Shown here: piece by piece, positions 47,951 through 59,848 of the stretch
Layout of the letters: each line of letters opens with the position of its first letter
How positions within the stretch are numbered: the stretch's first letter is position 1
From: Tetmemena sp. SeJ-2015
Taxonomy: Eukaryota > Ciliophora > Spirotrichea > Sporadotrichida > Oxytrichidae
Direction: 5' to 3'
Assembly: GCA_027382625.1 (NCBI GenBank)
Contig: JAJKFJ010021689.1
Span: 1-64,000 of the forward strand
DNA length: 64,000 nucleotides
Translations under genes and position numbers: made by a program
The notes under the pieces: generated by a model
Database searches by the model: none
What the model was told of the DNA's origin: nothing
What the model saw: the letters and a program-made list of their open reading frames with translations, nothing else

Positions 47951-48600
47951 ATTTTCAATAATAAAGGAAATTAATTTTATATTCTCTAAATATGTTGGAC
48001 CCCATGAATTGCAGGATTTATAATATTTTGTAGAAGCTTTTAATCTATCAATTAAAGTTTAAACAGTATGAAATTCATTTGACTTCTTATAATTTTTAAC
48101 AATTGTTTATAGTTTATATTTGATTGTAAATAAAGAGTAAGCTAAAAATAATACGAACATAATAAGTGGGATAGGTCTTCAATATTAAAAATCTCAAACA
48201 TCATTTTCTACTACCATAAAAATATTATCATTCAATTTTTTATTTTCTAACTCATAATTAACTCTACGCAATCGCTTGTCTAATAAAAAGCTTTATAGTT
48301 TTATCAAAACTAGCATTAGAAGTAAATTTAGTTTAATAACATATTTATTTAAAGCAAATTAAAAAAATATTTTCACTTTTTTTCTTTAAACCAAGCTTAA
48401 TATCTTAAAATGGATTATACTTTTTGACGAAAAAATCTTTAAATTAACACTAGCTTTTATAATTATTAGTGAGAATAAGGATCATATTTTAAGAAATAAA
48501 CAATTTATTTTTTGCTCATTCTCAATTATAAAAGTGATTTAATTTTAGATATGTTAGTAAATTATAATTGAGAATTACTGTTTAGACAACGAACAATAAT
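47951..48600. other. very AT-rich intergenic stretch between divergent genes
   Basis: Long A and T runs; no gene seen. It would contain the promoters of the RING gene and of the gene starting at 48601. Confidence 0.6.
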
Positions 48601-51600
48601 GGGTTGCAATTCCTCCAAGCAAACAATCTACCTGATTCAAGATGGCAAGAAAGTTGATGTCTCTAAATGGTCCTCCAAGGACATTTAATTCGAGAAATCA
48701 CTTTGTTATTTTAATCTGGCACTACTAGCCAAAGTGTAAGCCACTATAACAGGACAAGCAATCTAACACCCAATAGTAACAAGGATGCCAAATCTTAGAG
48801 TCCCTCCACAACCAAAAAAAATCAAGAACGATCCAGTGGAACTAACGGCCCCAACTCTAGCAAGGGAAATAAGATAATGAACTATTTATATATAGTTGGA
48901 TCATAATTTAAAACATACAAGGTATAATAAGAATTCAATTATTCGTGCTCGAAATTATTATTCTGCTGTTTTAGTACTTTTACTAAGAATTTATCTATAA
49001 GTTTGACTAACCCTAGAGATAGATAGCAGCAAATTCTCAAATATTTCAATCAGGCCACGATCAGAGATAGAGATTTTATTCACAGCATGTGAAATATATA
49101 ATGAACTTTATTTTATATTTTCCGTTTCAAGATCATCAATTCAACGCATCGTTTGAAGGCGCAGGAAGCCCAAGCGGCCCGGACAGTCATAGTTAAGGCA
49201 AGAAAATTAAACTACCCCAGTTAAATACTAAAAATATGGGTTGTTTTTAAGCTATTAAAAAATAAAAAAAATATCAAGCCAGGAGATAATGATGCGGCCA
49301 AAGCATCTCGCAGGATTAAAGAAGAGCCACAATTAAAATTAGGAGATTTAAGAGGCAGCTATGACAATCAGCTTTAGGGCTCCAAAAATAATAGCTCTTA
49401 TGAGGGAACTCCACTAGCTGAAAAAATAAGGAAAAGCAATTTACTCCAATAAACCCAATCTAATGAGAATTTACGATAGCAGAAATAACATATTGGACAA
49501 AATGCAGCTAATACACTTGTCTTACTAGAGGGGAAGGGGAATACGTTTGCTAAGTAGAAGAATAATTTAGAATTTATTAGACTAAAGGGAGCAGACCGCA
49601 AGAATAATGATTAAAAGACAAGTTCAAGCATCCTTAATAAGTCAAATGATTAGAAGTAAATTAATGGAAACTCCAAAGGGAGATTCTAACAGGAGTTTTC
49701 TAAGATCTAGGGGAAAACTAGACAGATGCAATAGCAAATACCTTCTATTATCGATTATTCATCTAAGCATCCTTAATTTTTTTTAAAAAAAATTAAATCC
49801 GTTTAAACCTCTATAAGACAAAAGTGGAGCTAGAATTCCTGTCTAGAAATCCATTTTACTTCTCCTAATTTAATTATTTTAAGAAAAAATAGAGCTAACT
49901 CTCAAATGCTTTTACTCTAAATGCTCCTCAAATAACTTAAACTAACGGTAGCAAAAGCGAGCTTAATGATTATGAATACACTTTTCAGGGCGGGAGAGGC
50001 TCGCCTGGACGCCTTCATGGTGATCAATTTAACTTCACTTAAAAATCATCCTCCCAATAAACTAGATTAAACTTTATAATCCATTTTTTTTAATAGATTT
50101 GTTGAACCGAGTTAAAAGGATAGTTCAGGGAGGTTCAATGGCAAAGGCAACAAAACTAGTGGCTTTAGAACCATCAATTTTAAAAACAGCTCCAATAATT
50201 TGTAGTAAATTATCATCACTCTTCTTTTCTTTTAGGTTTTTAATAACAAGATATTTTATACGCAAAATAATTCTCCGAACAACAGCACATATTCGAGAAT
50301 GAAAAGAGACAGCAACAACACAGTTTACACCTTTAAGAATAAGGGGTTGCTAGAGCCTCCATAGACAACTAGTTATGGGAAGGTAGACTCTTAAAATGGA
50401 TCTTCAAATGGAGATAATCGATTCAAATAGCACAGGAGTGATCAACTTCTCAATTAGAAATAGTATAAACAGTCTTTGTTCCATTTTTAACTCAACTTTT
50501 TAAAATTATTCTTTGTTCGCTGGTGTGTAGCAAGCAGCTGATGGCAGAAGCAGAGACCTAACTTAAAATTTGCGGGATAAACTGAGACTCAAGGCGAAAT
50601 CTGGTATGACTCAACATTTGCAGGGAAACTTGATAGATCAGAGCAAATCATAAGAGGCACGAAACATTATGCAGCCTCAGACTACTTCAAATCTTTAACC
50701 AATTAATTTTATCTTAATCTAAAGAAAGTGGTCATCATAAATAACAACATCAAGATTATCTAGAAAAATAGAATTGTTTACCAAGAAGAGCAGAGCACTC
50801 CTGGTGGATAATATTTCATCATTTGTAGTAGACTATTAATTATCCTGGTAGGAGCTTGAGAGAAGCATACAACAAGAAACCATAATCTAACTAGCCAAGC
50901 AAGAAATAAAGCACGAGAAGGGACATCCTAAAGAAGATATTTGACGAAGAAAAAGAAGAAAGCTATATTTACTCTAAGTGTAAGTACCAAATATGATGTA
51001 TTAAAATTTCTTTAGATATAAAGTAGAAGGAAAAGAGAGAAAGAATTTTTTAGCAATCTCCCTAGCAGCCTGTCTTTTAAGAATCAGATTTGCAGCTTCT
51101 ACTCACAAGCAGCATGTAGTTGGATAATCAAGTTACAACTTCGGTTTCTTAATAGAACACTCAAGTCAGTGGAGCAATGGTTGACAAGCAACCCTCTTTT
51201 CTGGAAAAGTCAAGTTTCGAAAACAATGAAGTCAATGAAGACTCTGATTCTCTGGCTTCTCAAATTTAGAATTCAGAAGAGCCGCCTTTTATAATTAAAG
51301 AGTAACCTATTGAGCATATTAATGTGGAAGAAAAGCCTTCTTAGAAGAGACAATCTATTAATTTAATCTATTCTGAATTAGCACAGACGAGTTTCGAGTG
51401 TTAGAGAGTCTAGAAGAATCTCATATATAAATTCTGCTGCTTTAGTAAATTTGGCTAATAACGGCAATACCATAAGTGGAAACGTTCTCTCTGTGCATGG
51501 GTCTCAATCAAGCTTGTAAAACATCAAAGAGCAAGTCACAACTTTCAGTAACAAAAGAACCTCTCGGTCCTTATCTTTATATTACTAAATAAATCTATAA

Positions 51601-54531
51601 TAAGATCTCTGAACAACAAGAGTGAGGAGCAAGAATCTCAGAACAGTGATAAATTTATCCTGCCAAAAATTAACATCATAGGCTTGGGCGGAGAGAAAAC
51701 TGAAGTTGATAGCTCAGTGAATTAGTCTAAGAAAATCGGCAGCAATAGACATACTAATCACTTGAGAGTCTCTGCCAACTCTATGAACTCATAGTCTTAT
51801 TACAAAAGACTTTAGCAGATTTACGAGTAACTCTATATTTCATTTAATATCGACCATTTTTGAGTCATAAATGGACAATCAATAATCCTAGCAAAGGTCA
51901 AGTCTTCATCCTTTATAAGCCAGTAGCAATTTCTCAGATATGAAGCGAGAACTGAAGATTTAGATGGCCTCACTCACAATAAAGCAACTCAAAAGTTAGC
52001 TCAAGGATCGTTCCTTCTCAGAAAATAATTCGCCTCGCCAGTTCATAAACTCACTTTCACAGATGCAAGAAAGCCTAGGGCTGATGTCAATACAAAATAA
52101 AATGCAAAATTCAATGTAGAACTCTCTTTTGAATAAGAGCGTTTAGCAATAGAAACTGATCCACAAACTTAATAGTGGAGGAGCGGGTCATAATATGAGT
52201 AAATTCAAGAAGGAGGCAGATGCAAATGCTCGAGCTGCGATGGCGAGGCCATAAAATCTGCAAATTTATTCATCTCAAGGAGATAGCTCTGAATAAAGAA
52301 ATCAGTTCAAAATCCAGATCACTCCTCATCATGAAAAAGACTCTGAGAATATGCTGATGTCTTTCAACTAAAAAGTGAAGCACGAATCTTCGAATCAAGT
52401 TATAACTCTTAAAATATCTAATGAGGCTCTTAATTCAATCTCTCAACCTAAAACGTTTTCATTTGGATCAAGAGGGTCTAACCAAGACAAGATGCTTGAA
52501 AGTGGAGGAGCTGGCACAATTTAGTCATATACTTATAACATTCCGACTATCATTCATTCTTCAGTGCTTGACTCGAATGCTGAGCTTTACAGCACACATC
52601 AAGAAGCATTAAATAGCTCATATGGAGGAGATTAGGGATATGCCCAGTATGGAATAAGGATAGGTTAGCATAATGAAAATGATCAAGATAATGTGGTTAG
52701 AGCAGAAGAAGGAATAGAGGACGATTATGATACTCCCAAGTCTAAATACTCGGATGGGTAGAAAGTAGATATTGTCCATAATCTCTTAAAGCCGATGGGG
52801 AGCTTCGGGCAGAGGGGTTCTGATGATAATTACACAAATTTTGCAGTTATAAAGCAGTCATAAGAAAGGGGAAATTTCCTTCGTCTAGTCATACTAGGAT
52901 ATTTATCATTGAGTATTTTTTTATATCGGTTCATCTACCTAAGATTAATTCTCAGGAATAACTGGAACGGATTCTTTGAAAAAATCGATGGTTATAAAAA
53001 GTTCAACTAACAACCTAAGTCCAGAAGCAAGTTTTTTGCTTCCTTAGAACATTTTGCGACAATCAATACAGTCTATATAGAAGAAAGAGTCAGAGATGTT
53101 CTCACCTAATTTTAGGATCATAGTCTAGGAGCAGCAGCAGTAAACTCATTTATAGCAGAACAGCCACTAATAGCACTCTTTTAATCATAGTCTATCAGAG
53201 AGCATCCAACTCCCAGACGACTTGCTAGAAAACAACTAGACTGAGAATAATATAAATGCTCCCACTCCCTCTCATCTACCTCCTCATATAGCTAAAAAGA
53301 TGAACAATCTTTACTCGAGCAAGAACATGCACCACTCAGACATGAGGCTTAACATCCCTGGAATAGCAGCAATTGCCCAAGATAGCACAACCAAAGGAGA
53401 CAAGAACTTTGTGTTTGACAGCATTCTACTCCTCTCGAATGATTAAATCAATAACTACACTTAGTACAGTGGCTCAAGAAAAGGTTCAAACATGCTTTCA
53501 AATCAATCTATTAGGGATTCAAAACAAGCAGACTTTAATTCATACAATAACGATGAAGATGGCAACGAAAACGCAGACGGGGAATAAATTCTTAACTTAG
53601 TAACTGAGAGTGAAATTTCCCATTCTGAGGAAGAAATTTACAAGCCTCTTAGTAAAGAATTTTTCGCAAATGCATTCATGGATTCTAGTGTGAGAAGGGT
53701 TAAGGAAAGCTCTGGTGGGGCTAAGACAAATGTACAAGGCTCGAGTGCTAGCGTTGTATATAATGTCAAGAATTCAAGCTCAGACGTTTTAATAGATTAA
53801 ATTTTTAGTTCTTAGAAATCCTTCTTCAAAAATTTCAGGTCTTGTGTCAGTAGATAGAGGAACAACATCCGCAAATAGATAAGTGCAATTTAAGAACTCA
53901 GACAAGACATTCAATTTCATATAATAATTATAATTTGCTATGATTCTCTAAGTATAGTTCGCAGAATATGATGAAGTTCTTGAATAGAATTATGCAGTTA
54001 GATGATGAAGAGGAAGACGATGATGAATTTTTCGATAATAACCATCATCGCACATCCAGCATCACTCCAAACCCCCAGAACATGCAGTTTTTATCATCTG
54101 CACTGGATATAAACGGAATAAATAAGGAGTCAAATAACCGCCTAAGCAGTATGATAATGAATCCTTTCCAGCCAGTAAATTAATCTAACAACAACTTAGC
54201 TGGGGGAGGAGTAGGAACTCACTAAAATATACATAGCTAGCTTCCAAACTCATCAGTCAAAAAGAGATCTTTAAATGATGGTGAGCACACTTCGATTCTG
54301 GTCAATCAGCTTGCTTAGGATCTAAAAGAGAGGCAGTAAGCTAAACAGCAAGCTTAAGAAAAGCACAAGCATAATAAAAAGCTAGAACAAGAAAGAGAGA
54401 GGGAGAAAGAGTAGAACGAGAAAGATAAGAGAAGAGGCAAGAAAACTCATAAAATAAAGGCTGTCAGTAGCAGGAGAAGCGTAAACTATGTCGAGTACAA
54501 GTTTCCATAAGAGGAAGAACAGTAGCAGTGA
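48601..54531 (+). CDS. long low-complexity protein with putative N-myristoylation signal
   Basis: It starts MGCNSSKQTIYL (Gly-2 plus Cys-3: myristoylation/palmitoylation type). The bulk is Ser/Asn/Gln/Lys-rich and disordered. One hydrophobic helix lies at about 52880-52950 (VILGYLSLSIFLYRFIYL), followed by a better-ordered segment (NWNGFFEKIDGYKKF...TINTVYIEERVRDVL, to about 53110). Acidic EEEDDDEFFD lies near 54010, and the C-terminus is highly charged (KERQQ, EQERERE, KDKRRGKK), ending at TGA 54529-54531. Several introns are likely (for example one ending at 53956), plus one-base slips, so the exon structure is not fixed. No family recognised; membrane association is inferred only from the N-terminus and the helix. 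Confidence 0.5.
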
Positions 54532-54564
54532 TCAAGAAACTAAATTTATTATCACAAAAAAATG

Positions 54565-56160
54565 TCAAATTTTACTTTCCTAATTTATTTCATCATCCTG
54601 TAGTTCGAGGAACATTAATCTTTAATATTTATTTTTGATTAAGTAATATTTCTTTCTTTAATAGTCCTACTTGGAAGCATTAGGATCGTTTTTCATGAGA
54701 TTTTTAAGAGGCTTGATGAATTATTCTTAGGTTATTTGAGTCATATTATCGTACTCTTTTAGCTTGAACACATCTACTAGTGGCCTTGAGTATAAGAAAT
54801 AAATTTTGTTTAAGTTTGCTAGTAGGGTTTTGCAAATGAATGCAAAATAACGATCAGTGATGTTTTCAGAATTTTCTGGAGCAATACCAATAGTCAGCCC
54901 TAACTTTTAGCTGAGCCCTTTGCCGAAGGAAAGAGAAGGTGGTTGCTATTCAGTATTGAGAGTTTTCTTATTATCTTAAGAACCTCTAAATAGTCTGCCC
55001 ATCTGGTCTTATTCATAATCGTTAAAATCCTCTACTATAAGAGGAGTCTGTGAGACATCTCTCCGGTGAGAACCCATGCGAGATAAATCTCGTCCTGACA
55101 TCAGACTCTAGCCAGGTTGCTAATGATGGGTAGTATCATTGAATGGATTGTAATTGCTTGACTGATTTAACTTATGGTTAGAGTCGCTACCTAGAGCGTG
55201 GCCCTAGAAACTCACATGCCTTTCTTCCTCAAGAATTGTGCTACCCTGGTTTCTCAGTACTCCTTTATTAGGAAAAGTTATTCATAATTTATAAGCTTTC
55301 AAAGGTGAATTGCTTGTATAATCGTTTATATCTTTGTCAGGATCTGGACCATAATTCACACTTTGCCTTTCTTTAGACTAGAATTTAGAGTTTAAATAGT
55401 TAGATTTATCTTAAAGCATATAGTAATTTGGAGGCTTAGGCTTTAAACTCTTTCTTTTTGCTGGGCAGAGCAGCGGAGTCTGGGTCTATAGTAGCTGCGA
55501 GTCTATCTGATATCATTGAATAAATTTTGTATACATTTTTAAATCATAGTTTCTTGTTGAAGATTGAGTGGTTCCTTTAGAGACTTCCTGTCTTTTTTAG
55601 GGTTGAAAGAAATGAGAGACCTTCTCGCTTGCTATTAAACAAAAAAACTAAGCTTCTTGATTTTCTCGCTCTTCATCTGTAGCTCAACGTTTCTCTCTAT
55701 GGCAGTCTTGATGGCTTTAATTGCATCCTCAAGGGCTGAATAAAAATTAAACTCAATAATTTAAAGTTGAAAGGTAGGAGTCTGCGTTTACTAAGTCTGT
55801 ATTTCTAGGTAAAAATTGACAAATACTATATTTAATTTCTAGTGTTGAAATTGGTAAGTAGATCGTTCATTCGCTCCAAATTTATCAATACTTTTTAAAA
55901 AATGATCAAAATTTTTATTACAATTTATTCATAATACCTTATCCTTGATCATTTCTACAAACTTCTTGCTCATTTGCCACTTCACCTCAGTGAAGAAATC
56001 TGTGATGAAATGCAATCGATCTGATTGGAGTTATTATATCTCCCGGATCTTGGTCATTTATAAGCTTGATAACTTACTTCTATTAATCAGTGCTCTGGTT
56101 CAACATGCTATTGTTGCCTTAATAAATATTTCATCATAAGGGAATCGTATTAAGAAGATT
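54565..56160 (-). CDS. coiled-coil protein of unknown function
   Basis: The C-terminal frame ends at TGA 54567-54565 and is open through ...ENITDRYFAFICKTLLANL...VFKLKEYDNMTQITQEQF (about 54680-54860). A disordered Ser/Gln-rich middle (54900-55430) and helical segments ALEDAIKAIKTAIERNVELQMKSEK (about 55640-55740) and SDRLHFITDFFTEVKWQMSKKFVEMI (about 55945-56030) lie upstream, separated by probable introns (for example 55870-55930). The arrangement of an N-terminal helical bundle and a disordered tail could be a membrane-curvature (BAR-like) domain, but that is a guess. Frame slips occur near 55440 and 55300. Confidence 0.45.
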
Positions 56161-56169
56161 GATTATTTT

Positions 56170-57191
56170 GTGAGAAGAACTCCTCTTGGTCACTACCCCA
56201 AAGTTAATAAAAGAGTACATGATATAATATTGTAAAAGTCTTTGAGAGTGAATTAAACGAAAGGCTGATCAGATTATTCGTTCTCTAGATCGCTCCTCTG
56301 ACTTAAGATTATAGTTCTGATACGAGAATTCTCTTTCAGCAATTTCTTGTAGACAAGCATCTGATTTTCGAAAATGCCGTTACCATTGTCACAAATGAAT
56401 AGGCAAATATTTATAATCATCTTGGCAGATAAGGGATATGACTTTCAGGAAAATAATCTGCTACTTCAGATTCTGATTTTCATCACTCACATATTAAGCA
56501 TCAAAGATCAAGTCTATCCATCTTGCTAAGTTAAAAAAAAAACATACTTGATAATTAAGAGAAAGTTCTGCTGATTGAGGAGCTTCTTTTCATTAAGATC
56601 TTTGTAGCTCTGGAAATCTCCATGTATATCTCCCAATCGAGAGAGGTTATAGGAAACTTTGAATATCTTGCTTGCCTTTTTAATATGCTCACCCAGGAGC
56701 TGCGAAAATAGAATGGAAGGGAACTGATCTAAAAGCGCATCTGCTTTGTGGTTTCCCTTTACCATCAATGGAAAATATAGTGAAGTGCTCTGAAGATTTA
56801 AAGTATGTGTGCAGAGTAGGGAGTGCTAGAGATCTACATCAAGCTGCTAGAATTAATCATTCAAAAGACCACTCCAAATGAGGACCGTTATAAGTATTCT
56901 CGCTATAAGCGCTACTTTGAAATTGTCTATCCTAAGAGAAATGCTGAAGATGATTCTCTCATATCAGCTGATAACCCTCAAACAGCTGATATGGACGGTT
57001 CTAAAGGGCTAAACATTAACGGAGTACTTAGGTTGATTGGAAACAGGCAAATTCTTGGAACTGCCAACGGTTAAAACAGGTCAACTCAAAACCTTCAAGT
57101 CCCTAAAGCACTAAAAACACCTAGAGAACTATCAGGCAGCAATCTACTAGTGACTCAATCCAATTAGCTCTAAGCAATGACTTGTAATTGA
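56170..57191 (+). CDS. IP3-receptor-like gene fragment on + strand (possible MDS block)
   Basis: The frame is open from about 56530 and reads EKVLLIEELLFIKIFVALE, then SREVIGNFEYLACLFNMLTQELRK and VVSLYHQWK. After a one- or two-base slip it continues VLEIYIKLLELIIQKTTPNEDRYKYS... to TGA 57189-57191. Armadillo-like helices of this kind fit the RIH/homology region of IP3 and ryanodine receptors. The unmistakable MIR part of the same type of gene lies just beyond it on the opposite strand, so this is probably one block of a scrambled gene rather than an independent gene. Confidence 0.45.
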
Positions 57192-57229
57192 ACGCCTATT
57201 AAGTTGCTTACAAGCATATCAAAGATCTC

Positions 57230-58566
57230 TCAGCTGAGCTCTTCATTAGATATTTCTTCAAATTCATTATCAATTCTATTGATGAAGTTGTCCTCTAATT
57301 TCTAAAGAGAGAGTCCTTGCTTAGAATTATCTTGATCTTCTTCGCCCTTCTTTGCTTCTTTATGAAAATAAATATCATCTTTGTTGTCCAAGCACAGATA
57401 AAGTCCCGACTATACGTGCTTGATTCTGTAATATACTCCGAATTGAACTAAAATGGTTTAATTATTGAATGGTCTCCTTACTTTATGCAGACTAATAAGG
57501 CTTAAGTCTTTGGATTTCCCATAGATACTTTGACTTCTCTTTTTCAAGAGAGTCTTGCTTAAAATAAAGATATAAAACATCACAGCTCGATTGTGATTTC
57601 AAAATCAGCTTGACTGTTGGCCATTATATCGCTGCCTGCAGCTTGATCTTTCTTTTGAGAAAGTGCTCTTTACTGGTCTTGGAGGTTACTATCTTCTTGC
57701 AGTAGCTCTAGTGGAGGGAGAGTTGGAACCTTGCTTTCAAACTTGCTGAGCATTAATAGATCTGGCTGATTCATAGCGGCAATAGGTGGCAATATCGAGG
57801 ATTCATTCCCCTGAGTTGAAGCTTACTACGCTCTTTTCATCAAAGTCTGCACTAGATGTGCTTTCTATTTGATTTCGCCTTCTTCCTCAGCGAAGTTTGT
57901 CATCTCTTAAATGATGTTTAAACATAAATTTAGATATATGATCTCAGTGTATAAGAAATCAGGATATGCAGGTAACCGTTTGAAGACATGAGGCATTTTG
58001 ACGGACAGATACCCATTGGTTTGCTTATGGTAGAATCTTATAACGCTTCCTGAAATCACATTCTCCTCAGCATCCTCGATTTAAAACCTACAGATTAATT
58101 AATGCATAAGATGTCTTCGAGGAAGTAATGGGGCTGGTAGAGTCTTGCTTTGAAGACATCCTCTTAATGCGCTTGCTTTTAAGCAGAGGGCTCAATATAA
58201 TTCTGAAACAGTAGCGAGTCCTAGTAGAGAATGATTTGACCATTAAAATATAGAATAAGCAAAACTATTCTGCCTGAGCCTGTCTGAGGAATAAGTCGGA
58301 TTGCATTTTATAATATAGAGCTCTTGATATTCTTATTCAAGTACTCGTTGTCTTGATTTTCAAGTTCAAGCGCCTCCTGAAAGACTTCTATTTATTATAC
58401 TCAGTTAGTCTTGCTGACCTTCTAATTAACTTCATAGCGAGAACAGGCTTCGATTTTGAAAAGACAGTTCCTAAAGTTGCAGAAAGCCTGTGGGCGCTCG
58501 TGAAAATTCCTGGATATCACATCCAACGATAGCTTAGTCACTCCATCCAAAACTTTAATAAGAATT
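57230..58566 (-). CDS. IP3-receptor-like protein, N-terminal MIR/beta-trefoil region
   Basis: Reading from 58566 downward: IKVLDGVTKLSLDVI, then PQAFCNFRNCLFKIEACSRY (compare the family's K-F-R-D-C-L-F-K-L-C-P-x-N-R-Y). Next come IRLIPQTGSGRIVLL, the MIR-type VIRFYHKQTNGYLSV (about 57990-58030), LCLNIIQEMTNFAEEEGE, and a second MIR unit VYYRIKHVQSGLYLCLDNKDD (about 57400-57460). The frame ends at TGA 57232-57230. MIR domains form the ligand-binding/suppressor half of IP3 receptors, the ER calcium-release channels. Frame slips at about 58070 and 57560 break it. No start ATG is seen at the 58566 edge, as expected for an internal MDS. Confidence 0.65.
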
Positions 58567-58571
58567 GAATT

Positions 58572-58990
58572 ATGAGGAAAGTGTTGATGGGCATTTTGGA
58601 GAAATATGAGGGGAAGTCTAAGGATTTAGATGTGAAGATCGATGAGATGCGAGACAACATTAAGAACTTCCAAATTATACTTCACATAATGGAGGAATGC
58701 AAGTTCTTAGTAAGACATATCTTATGATTCCTTGACATGAGTGAAGATGAGGAGGTGTCTATATTGAGTATACAAATCCTAATCATACTTTTGGAGGGCA
58801 AATGTAATGACTATGTTGCTGCAAAATGTATTTAGTCAGCAACTTTCAGCTCATCTTATCGCTCTCTAATGAACTCAAACAATTGATCTTAAATCTTTTG
58901 TCTAAGACCCTCCAAAAATTTATTGCTAAGCTATCAAGGAAGCGGATGAGTCTCTCTGGGAACTTGCATTTCATGGTATCTATTTAATGG
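58572..58990 (+). CDS. RIH-like fragment on + strand (possible inverted MDS of the IP3-receptor-like gene)
   Basis: MRKVLMGILEKYEGK, NIKNFQIILHIMEECKFLVRHIL and FLDMSEDEEVSILSIQIL read on the + strand with a TGA/frame break near 58733. The pattern of paired helices with an Asp-Glu-Glu corner matches the RIH domain of IP3/ryanodine receptors. It abuts, in opposite orientation, the MIR block ending at 58566; on the - strand the same bases do not continue the MIR protein. Confidence 0.45.
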
Positions 58991-59420
58991 GCAACACTTT
59001 GAGAATGTAAACTCTTTGGTTAGCTAGTTGGAGGCCATTCATCATATTAACGAAGAAGGTATTGATCTAGTCATTTATAAATCTATGAAACTAATTATTA
59101 ATTTGAGGCTTTCTTGAAATCGAACTATAAAACTTATTAGAAACATTTGGGGAAAAATTACCGAATCTGCAATGACGTTAATATACTAGAGAATTTAATT
59201 GTTGATCGAGAATCGTAGAGTATAATATACACTTAATATTGAGCTTTGTGCACCTGAAATGAATTTGCTTTAATTGAGTTTCATTCTCACTTTTAAAAGT
59301 ATTTTTGTTCACTCTGATTTTGCATTGTCATCTTCTTGAAGCGAATACCTTATTGCATTTGAGACTTTTCTTTTAAAGGCTCTATTCAAAGAATATTAGG
59401 TTGACTCAAGTCTTACCTGT
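58991..59420. other. unresolved stretch with partial + strand frames
   Basis: + strand pieces (QLEAIHHINEEGIDLVIYKSMKL, about 59020-59100; NYRICNDVNILENLIVDRE, about 59155-59212) look coding, but frames do not connect. It includes one copy of the 31-bp inverted repeat at 59182-59212. The rest is AT-rich. Confidence 0.4.
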
Positions 59421-59848
59421 GTCTATGCAGTCCATTTGCAAGATAGTTCCAGTGGTAAGAGCTCTTGGAATCCACTCTTTGCTAGTATTTATATCGCATT
59501 CTTAGTGGATGAGTTCCATCTGAGACTTGGAAATTGTCAAAGTGTATTGATTATGCTAAAATAAAATAAGAATTTGAGCTTAAAATGCGCTAAACTTATT
59601 TGAAATCTTCATAATAAGAACATGAGAAAAAAGGTTTACTTTAATTAGCTTACTTTTTGACAATTGCTTTTATTCTTAGGTAGATGAAAGATGCTACTAA
59701 AATCTTTGGGGCTCTCTTTCATTTTTCTTTATTCTAAATATGAAATTACTAATTAAATTAATTAATTAATCATCTGTTACTTCCTTCTCAAATAGTGTAT
59801 TTCTTTAAAAAATGCAGTTCTCGATCAACTATTAAATTCTCTAGTATA
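59182..59848. repeat. 31-bp inverted repeat pair with one mismatch, both copies encoding ILENLIVDRE
   Basis: 59182-59212 (+) and 59818-59848 (-) match at 30 of 31 positions (TATACTAGAGAATTTAAT, one mismatch, GTTGATCGAGAA). Both are in the reading frame of opposite-strand coding pieces. This is what a long pointer or overlapping MDS ends in a scrambled gene would look like. Confidence 0.75.
59420..59570 (-). CDS. exon-like piece of the IP3-receptor-like gene
   Basis: Reads HNQYTLTISKSQMELIHQ and TSKEWIPRALTTGTILQMDCIDT, then a gtaag donor at about 59421. No independent start; it belongs with the surrounding - strand blocks by strand and character only. Confidence 0.4.

Noticed and set aside
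56526..56768. - strand frame with a GDIHGDF motif like PPP-family phosphatases
   Set aside because: The motif stands alone, no other phosphatase motif is found, and the + strand of the same bases gives a longer, more convincing helical coding frame belonging to the IP3-receptor-like gene.
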